From Crocodylus rhombifer (taxonomy: Eukaryota; Chordata; Crocodylia; Crocodylidae), in NCBI GenBank assembly GCA_038503035.1, contig JAVSML010001084.1, positions 8,817-72,816 on the forward strand: DNA of 64,000 nt. Direction: 5' to 3'. This document shows positions 51,101-60,100 of this stretch, in pieces. Below the pieces are notes generated by a model, which saw nothing but the letters and a program-made list of their open reading frames with translations, was not told the origin of the DNA and searched no databases. The position numbers were made by a program, and so were the translations under genes. Position 1 is the stretch's first letter. Every line of letters begins with the position of its first letter.

Positions 51101-54100
51101 TTCCTGATGTCCAACCTAAATTTGCTCAGTTTGTGGCTATTGGTTCTAGTTACCCCCTAGGGGTGCCCCGGTAAACAGAGCATCTCCTATTCCTTCCTGC
51201 CCACCCCCCAGTTAATTTGTAGATGGTCATAAGATCACCCCTTAGCCTTCTCTTGCGGAGGCTGAAGAGATCCAGGTCCCTCAGTCTCTCCTCATAGGGC
51301 CTCACCTGCAGGCCCCTAAACATATGAGTAGCCCTCTGGACCATTTCAGGGTTGTCCACATCCTTCTTGAAGTGCAGCACCCAAAACTGGATGTAGTACT
51401 CCAGCCGTGGCCTTACCAGTGCCTCAGAGAGGGGAAGTATCACCTCCTTAGACCTGTTTGTGATGCACCTGCTAATGCATGATAGAGTGCGGTTAGCTTT
51501 ACTTATTGCTTTGTTACGTTGATGACTTATGTTCATTTTGGAGTTGACTATGACTCTGAGATCCCTTTTTGCCACTGTGCTACCTAGAAGGTCATCTCCC
51601 AATCTGTATGTGTGTTGGTGATTCTTTCTCCCTAGGTGCAGCACTTTGCACTTATCTTCGTTAAACTGCGTCCAGTTTTGTTTTGCCCACTTTTCCAACC
51701 TGTCCAAATCTACCTGAATCTGCTCCCTGCCCACCTGTGTGTTTACTTTGCCCCATAATTTGGTGTTGTCTGCAGATTTGGACAGAGTGCTCTCCACGCC
51801 CTTATCCAAGTTACTGATAAAGATATTGAACAGCATTGGTTCAAGGACTGAACCTTGGGGGACCCCACTGCCCACATCTTTCCAGGTTGATACCGACCTG
51901 TCCACCACCACTCTCTGGGTATGTCCCATAAGCCAATTTGTTATCCACCTGGCCGTGTAATCATCTATGTCACAGCTGCTTAGTTTATTTATAAGAATGG
52001 GATGAGACACCATATCAGTGGCCTTTTTAAAATCCAAGTAAATGACATCTACCTTGACTCCTGCATCTAAGCATTTTGTGACCTGGTTGTAAAAAGAAAC
52101 AAGGTTAGTCAGGCAGGATCTACCTGCTGTGAATCCATGCTGGTTGCCCTTCAGCATTATTTTTCTCGCTGCACTCCCACAAATGTTTCTTAATACTTTT
52201 TTCAAAGGTTTTCCCAAGGAGAGAGGTGAGACTATCCGGCTTATAGTTACGTGAATCCTCCTTCCTCCCTTTTTTGAAAATAGGGGCCATGTTGGCCCTT
52301 TTCCAGACTTGTGGTGAATCAAACAGACCAACTTTACTGTAGGGTGAAAAGAATAAAATACTACATGAAAGTTCTTTTCTGTTTAGAAATTTTGATTTTC
52401 CTTTACATTTCAAGGCAGGGGTATTGAGTTGATTGGTTTTCATGATGGATCTGAGGAATTTAAGTGCACCAGTTCACTGAAACACAGTCGTTGGAGGGAT
52501 TGTTTATATATGAAACTATCTTAACGTGTCCTAAATAGTATTTATGGCAGAACTAGAGGAAATTCTGTGAGGTTGATTTAAAATGTGTAGGCCCAGTTTT
52601 TTTAATGGGATCTAGGTACCTAAAGATTCAGACTGGCACTTCATGGGATTTTCAGTAGTTATTGGTCTCTGAAGCTCTTTGGAAAATACCACTACCTGCC
52701 CGAAGAAGGGTGTTTGTACCTGAAAGCTTGGAAAGAAGAATTTTTCCAACTATTTTAGTTGGTTTAATAAAAGATAATGGATTTACCGAAAGAACCTTTT
52801 CTGCCTATCTCTTTAGGCCAACACAGCTACAACCAACACCGCTGACCAACTGCCTATCTGCACTTACCTGGCTTTCATAGGGAATTACTGCTTTTGTGCT
52901 TTGCGAAATGTTGCAGATAGTTTCAGCTCATCTTCAGGTTGGATTTAACTCAATTTTTCTCTCCCATTTTAAAATCACTTCAGAGGTGTTTTGAGGAAGG
53001 AGTAAGCTTTTTTTTGTTAGCTGCAGGTTCATCTTCAGTTTGCTTTGGTGTGACACTGAAAAGAGATTGTGGTTTGCTTACAGCACTGAGCGGGGCCCAG
53101 GAAAATGCACTGATTGAAATAATCCTAGTGACCGTTCGAGAAGCTGCTGAAGGTCACCCTCCTGTGGGCAGAGGAGCAGCCAAGAAAGTCGGTGGATTTC
53201 GTTCTAATTTTTTTTATTGTGTTGCAGTCAAATCTGTCCTTCCTATGTGCACTAATGGCAAGTACTTTGGAAAGAAAGCAGTTTGTTTTTACAAGCCAAA
53301 CCTTGGCCTCCAAACAAAACATTTTATTAGCAATAGATATTGATTGAGATGAGCTTTTAGTGGAAGCGCAGCTCAGTGGAGACATGTTAATGACACACAG
53401 AGGCCATTTTTGTCTGTTAGCCGATAGTTATACAGTAGTCCACATCCAAACAGAACACTTTGTCTGTTGAAATCTAATTCCAGGGTTTGTTTGTTTTTTT
53501 CAAAAGCTGGGTAAATCCAAGGGAGTAAATATTTGTACCTCAGCCTAGTGGTTTGTGTTAGTTAACCTCACATGACAGTATACTTTCTACCCGTGGGGTA
53601 AGTGTAAAATCTCACTCAAATCTGAGAGTATTGTATAATTGAAAAAAATGCTTTCTCTGTAGATCTTGTCAGTGAAAGAAAAGAAAATACAATTGGAAGA
53701 TTGTACCAAAATTACTGAACACTTTATTGTGGTTCTTCCTCAGCTCTTGGCAAAGGTAACGAGCAGCTGCTCCATGAGCACATGTTAAAAATGTCATTAA
53801 CATTCCCACACTGCACTCATATCCTGTCTCTTCCTCTGCAGTATTCAGCAGATGCCGAAAAAGTGGTAAACCTCTTGCCAATCCCTCAGTATTACGATTT
53901 AGAGGCTTACAGTACTGGACATCTGGAACAGGTGAATAGGAATGGGGATACCTGGTATATATGGAAGATCCCAAATATGTGAAACAATTTATGGGGCTTT
54001 ATGGTACTTGGTAACAGTTGCGGGGTTTAGTGAGACTTAATAGGTCTGAAGAAATACAGCTGGAGAGAAGTCTTCCTGTTCAGACGATACATTTTGTACT

Positions 54101-57100
54101 GGGGCCATTAGAGTAATGCTTTAACACTTGTTTATGTACATCTGTCTATGTTGGTTTAGCACCCCAGTGCATAATGATTTATGGTTTCATGCAGGAGGCC
54201 TCATTTTCTGCATAAATTCTAGGCTCTTGTGTTTTGGCATTTTGTTGGATGGAGAGGAGAGTGTGTTACAACGTATATCCAATTCGCATCTCTTAGCAGC
54301 TTGCTCCTAGTATTCTCACTGGAGACTGTCTTACCTCCAGTTGCCAGGAGTAACTGCAAGAGAAGAATGAGGGTAGTGGTATCTGTGCATGGAAGAGCCA
54401 TGTCACAAATGGATGAAGTTGGAAAAGCAAAATGGATGGATTTGGAAAACTGGAGAAGATTTGCCCTGTTAAGGATATTTACAGGAGGTTAATTTTAGCA
54501 AAGGGAATAAATACATCCTTGAACATTTCTAGCCTAAGAAGTTAGTTGGGGGAGACAAAGAATTAGCAGTATGACAGAAATGCGCTTGTATCTGGTTCTG
54601 TCTGTGTAACAAATTATATTGCCAGTGGCCCACACATGGGAATGACTTCCTAACAGAATAGCGGGAGATCTGAAACATACTTACTCTTTAGTTAATTCAG
54701 CTGGCAATTTTCAGTGTCAAGTGTCTGTCCTTCTTAGCACTGTTTCACCTCCCTGTCCTCTGCCATTGTCATTAGGTAAAACCACCAGTATATTGCTATA
54801 CTGAGAGCTGAAATTAGTCTTTTAAGACTATAAGAAGATGGTAAAATAGTGATGATAAGACAGGGCTCAAAGATCTAAAGCAGCAAGTGAAGTTGTCCTG
54901 TAATCCCCCTCTCATTTTCAAATTGGGATTTGTTTAATATTTGATGGTATAAAATTAAAAGGAGTATAAGGCACTTTTTAAATCTGAAATATAAAAGGGC
55001 ATAAACATGACTTAACTGTCATTCTGATGCTTGTTTATTACTTGCAGCATTTGGATGCTTTGCTCAAAGAGGTGAAAGACATTGTGTGCAAACACTCAGA
55101 CATGGATGTCCTCGAGGCGTGCTCTAGGATATATGACATCCTCTGCAGTGGAGATCTGGCCATTCACAGCAGAGTGGATCTTGCCAGGACTCAACTGATA
55201 GATGAGTTGGTGGACCAGCTTAACCAGCTGCTGCATGACTCTTGGCATGAGGTGCGAGTGGATGTGGAAATACATGAAATATTTTTGAATCAAAAAACAA
55301 GTAGAGCAAGAGGTGCAGTCTTGAAACATTCTGGTTTATTTTTGCTTGAGGGTAACAAAGCTTACAGGCAGCTATGAAAGGGCTGTCTATTTACATTTTA
55401 AAGAACCGAAGATTGTATCCTGACAGGAAGAGGGTGGACAGGAATGGCTCTTCTATGACAGAGGGGAATGGGCTGTTTCTGTATTTGCAATGCTGTGGAT
55501 TCTTCCAGCCAGACCACCAATGGGTATTCTACCCCTGGGCTACAGCGTGCTGTATGTAATGGTGTTGTTTGAAGATGCCATCTATGATCAAATAACAACT
55601 ACAGCTCTGTTAAACATATGTTAGAGAAGGTGTCGTTCTGTCCAGGTACATATTGGCAGTAAGCAGAAATTTCACAATTTCACTTCTCAAAGATAATTCT
55701 GTCAGTAATACCACATCATATATGATAGCCTTAGGGTCTTTGAAAGCGTCTCCCGTTCTGTGGAAGGAGGACTGCAAATTTTTTGTTATTTCTGAAAAAG
55801 TAAAAACAGCTGGCGGAGCTTGCTGTGTGAATGCAGTGAGAGCTTGCAGTTGATCAACTGTGCTACCGCCGACAAGTGTCATACCAAAACCCATCTGAGT
55901 GGATTTTTACTGGATGCTGGGATGCTGTAAACATGTTAGGATACCTCACTCCACCATATTGGATTTATTATGATGGTATAAATCAGAGGTGGCCAACCTG
56001 CGGCTCTGGAGCCACATGCAGCTCTTCAGACATTAATATGCATCTCCTTGAATCTTTCCACAAGCACATGGTGGTCAGCTTCCAAATATATATGCCCAAA
56101 TGGAAGCTGGTCACCATGTGCTTGTGCAAAGATTCAAGGAGATGCACATTAACTTCTGAAGAGCGGCATGTGGCTCCAGAGCTGCAGGTTGGCCACCCCG
56201 ATATAAATGCACCTTCTCTCCCCTCCCCCTGAATACATGTATTTTATTAGAAACAAGATAAGATAGGGGTTTTAAAACATTATCTTAGCATGGGCCACAA
56301 CTACATAATAGGTTAACTCTGTTCGAAGGGCCACCTCCCTTGATCAGATATTATCGCAATTGCATCTATAGGCAAACATTTAATGTGGTGTAGTACCTGG
56401 AAATGAGGGGAGTCAGCACCGTGTGAACAGTTAGTTCTCTGTGGACCTCTAGCCAGTGCTTCCTGGGCCAGTAGTTGTCTGCAGGCCAGATTTGGAGGAC
56501 TCGTGAATTGGGCTGCCTTGTAGTTAGCATCTGTGCTTGGGACTGGGAAGGCAGCTGTGGGTGGTTGAGGGCTGATGATGTTATAATGGAAGTATAATAG
56601 TGTGGCATTTCCTAGATATTCAATTTCTTCTCACCTTATGTAAGATTTTTTTTTTCAATCATAGGGAAGGTGTGAGAAATATAGTCAAAGGCCAAGTAGT
56701 TTCCAAAGCTGGGAAGTTGTGTAATTTGAGCCTGCAGTTAGTAGAGGAACTAACGACTACTCTTAACACCCTCCTTGTTTTTTTCTCTTTCCTAACTCCT
56801 GTGATTTAGGAGGAAGGTCTTTGTACAGGTGAAGAAGGAATTTCCCGAATATGCTCTGCTTTGAGAAGAATAGCAGCTTTTCATAAGTGAGATGTTTGTT
56901 TACACAATTTCTCATTTCCCTTTCCCTGCACAGTGCAGCCACACCAGGCTGCTGTAAAACAGGAATTACTGTTGGTTGCTTAACAAAACTTTCAAACCAT
57001 CACTAGGTGAGGTGGTAGCATGTAAAATAGTTCAGGGGAATTCCTTTCTTACGAGTACTTTGTCCCCCCTTCTGGTTTCTAGACGCTCCTAAGTATAAGT

Positions 57101-60100
57101 GTACTCTCCTTGCAAGGAGCTCTTTTTGAACTCAGTTGGCTGATCTTAAGGGTCAGTTTTTGAAGCAGATAGCATGTCTGCATTCAAAGTGTTGTTAGGT
57201 TGGGGTGACAGTGTGTACATAAAGGCCCTTTTATTTGGGCTGTTTCAGTGCCTGCCTTCTCAGTGGGATGCCTTACATCAAGGCAGGCAGGCAGCCTGCA
57301 GAGAAAGTAATGAGAGCAATACGCTTGATGTGCTCTGGTCTGTATCTGTTAAAGAGCAAGTCTCCCAGAAGTATGGCTTTTCTGGAGCATAGTATATGTT
57401 CTTGTTTGGTATCTGATGGCAGTTTTTTCAACCCTAACTGACCTTGAGTAGAACCTCTGCAGTGAGCTATTTGGGACTACTTGCCAAGTACTCAAGGTGC
57501 CTGAGGGTGCCGGAATTGAGCTGTAGGCTAAGAGTAGCTTTCCCTTCATCACACATGGCTAAGTTTGCCCTGTCATTTCAAAGAGGAGCTAGCTGTTTTA
57601 TACTGTGCAGCCTGTAGGTGTTCTTTAACATTGGAGATAATCTTGGTGTCAAGCCTGCAGTCTTTTTGGGAATTCTGGGACCGTTCCTGGAATGTACAGA
57701 AAGTGCAGCTGTTCCGTTTCTTTCCTTCTGTTTCCATTTCCTTTCTATACACAAGCTTCGTGTTTTGTAACAGGAACCAGATAGAATGATAACCACTGAG
57801 ACAATGCATACTTAAAGTTAGGTTACACTGAAGTGACATTGTCCTTTCTTTCCCTGTCTTTTTTCAGAAGTTCTTTATATTGGGACATCTCAGGAGCTGC
57901 CTCCTTAGCAGATTTCATTGCTGAGGAGGAAAGTTAATGACAAGTTTTTAGCATTTGTTAGCAAATTCTAGAGAAATTTCCTGCCTGCCTGAGCCTTATC
58001 CAGTGGGTCAGTGACTTTTTGGAATCGAGGCACCCCTCCATAGCTCTTGTGAGTCGAGTGACACCCAATTTCAAAAACTAATTTATATATTACAGTCCTT
58101 GCTTCCTTGTAGAAGGGCCAGGCAGTGGGGGTGGATAATTGGCCAAGACCAAGACTGCACTTATCTGCATATCTCCTTGCACCTAGTAAGACCATGGTTG
58201 AGAATCACTGCTCTAATCTATACATAGTAACATAAATAGTAGCAAGCCATTTACTCCCAGTTTTAATCAAGTCTATGTATCATAAGAATAAAAGTTATCT
58301 GGCACATTGAGGGGAAAAAAACGTTTTTTTTGAGTGATTGTGAGAGAGTTCAGTGAAAGATGTTGGTTTTCAGTCAGTGCTGGCAAAATAAAAAGATTTA
58401 ACCTGTTCAATAGATAGAGAATATTTTTTTTCTTATTCCTCTTAATAGATCAAGGTATTGCTGAAAGTCATCACCTTCCCTCCTCAAACAAGAATCTGTG
58501 GTGATTTTTTAAAGACCAGATTGCATGTGTTGAGATTCAGGATAAATGGAAATACCATCTGTATCTCTTCTCTTTACAATTTTCTGACTCTGGTATTTTC
58601 TTTTCTTTTTGACTTGCAGTGCACATGACCTTGCCAAGTGGAATCTCCATGACAAGACTTCAGAGCTGCTGGTTTTTGAAATGGAGCATGGAAGTTTACC
58701 TGTTCAGGTAAAGTATTGGTCATTACCACTAATAATAATGTGCTTGTGGTTCAAAGCAAATGTTGGTGATCCATTGAGGTAGGCACGTGTTAATTATTTC
58801 CATGTCTCATCTTCGGAAACTGAGACCCGTTGTGCCAGTTGTATACAAATGTCAGTGGATCCATACCATGACTGAATTTAAAACAGAGTTTGAGCAAGGC
58901 TGTGGGGTCAAATCGTGGCCTAAACTGGATTAGTGTTCAGCACAAATTAGTAGAAAGGTCTTTCTTGGTTCCATAATATTGCCCTGAATAGAGAGAAAAT
59001 CAACGAATTATTAGTAGTTATTTATAGATTGCTGTTAATCAGAAGTGAAGATACTTTGTCCTCTTACCTGTAGAGGGAACTTTTCAGGGGAAGCCAATTT
59101 ACAGATCAGGCCAGATCTGACCACAAAGCAGCTCCATCTGGCCTGCCAACCTACTGGCTAGCCAAGGAATGGATCCTTGGCAAGCAAGGGCTGTACTGAT
59201 AGAGCCCTACTTGCCCTGTGGCTGCTTGACCTGCAGTCACTTGTCCTGCTGCCACTGCTACTTGTGCTGCCTCTTCCATGGCATTCAGTTGCTTGCCCCA
59301 CTGGGCCTTTATCTCCACTGCTGGCCCTGCTGCAGTTACTGCTTGCCCCAGATCCAGCCCGCGAGGAGCATTGTGGTCTGGGTTTGGCTCGGGTTGAGCT
59401 TGACACTCCTGATCTAAACTGTAGACCGTGTGTTGTCAGCCTGAACATTCTGTTCTGAGATAGAGATGCTGTCCAGGATTGCGAGGCGATGAGCTCTGCT
59501 AGGCATTAATAACTTTCCGACTATGAGGGTAGTCAAGCACTGGAACAGGCTACCTAGAGAAGTTGTGGAATCTCCATCCTTTGAATGGTCAAGGGCAGGT
59601 TAAGCAGACACTTGGCTGGGGTGTTTTAGTCGGGTACAATCCTGCCCTGAACAGAGGGCTGGACTAGGTGACCTTGTGAGGTCCCTTCTAGTCCTACTTT
59701 CCTATGATTCTAAATCTGAGCTCTAATTCAGCAAAGCATGGAAGCACATAAGTAAGTTCCATTTGAAGCTGAGGCAACTTAAGTGTTTTACAGAATCAAA
59801 GTTTCTAGGGAGGTCATAGTTAGTTAAACGTAAACTGACTGAGTGTGTTTTGGGAAATGAAGTGCCTCGCGCTACAGTAGAAGCAGCAGGCAGAGGGTAA
59901 GATCCTGGTTTGTTTGTTTTTCATTTAGTTCTGAACATTTGCTTTGTGGCATTTCATATTATTAAAAGAGATATCTATGTCTTTTTTTACTTGCAGATGA
60001 TTCTACCAGCTTTACAGTGTACATACTTTGCTCTCCTGTGGCAGCTGGTTGCAGTTGGGGAGAGGCCTTCTTCCAAGGTTGGCCCTGAAAAAGATTGTGA

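Noticed and set aside
53084..53343. Longer exon 13 reading past 53187
   Set aside because: Residues after AAKK have no family match, and exon 14 needs phase 0 at this joint.
55048..55377. Extended frame past exon 16
   Set aside because: The frame reads through the donor GAG|gtgcga into intron; family similarity stops at 55251.
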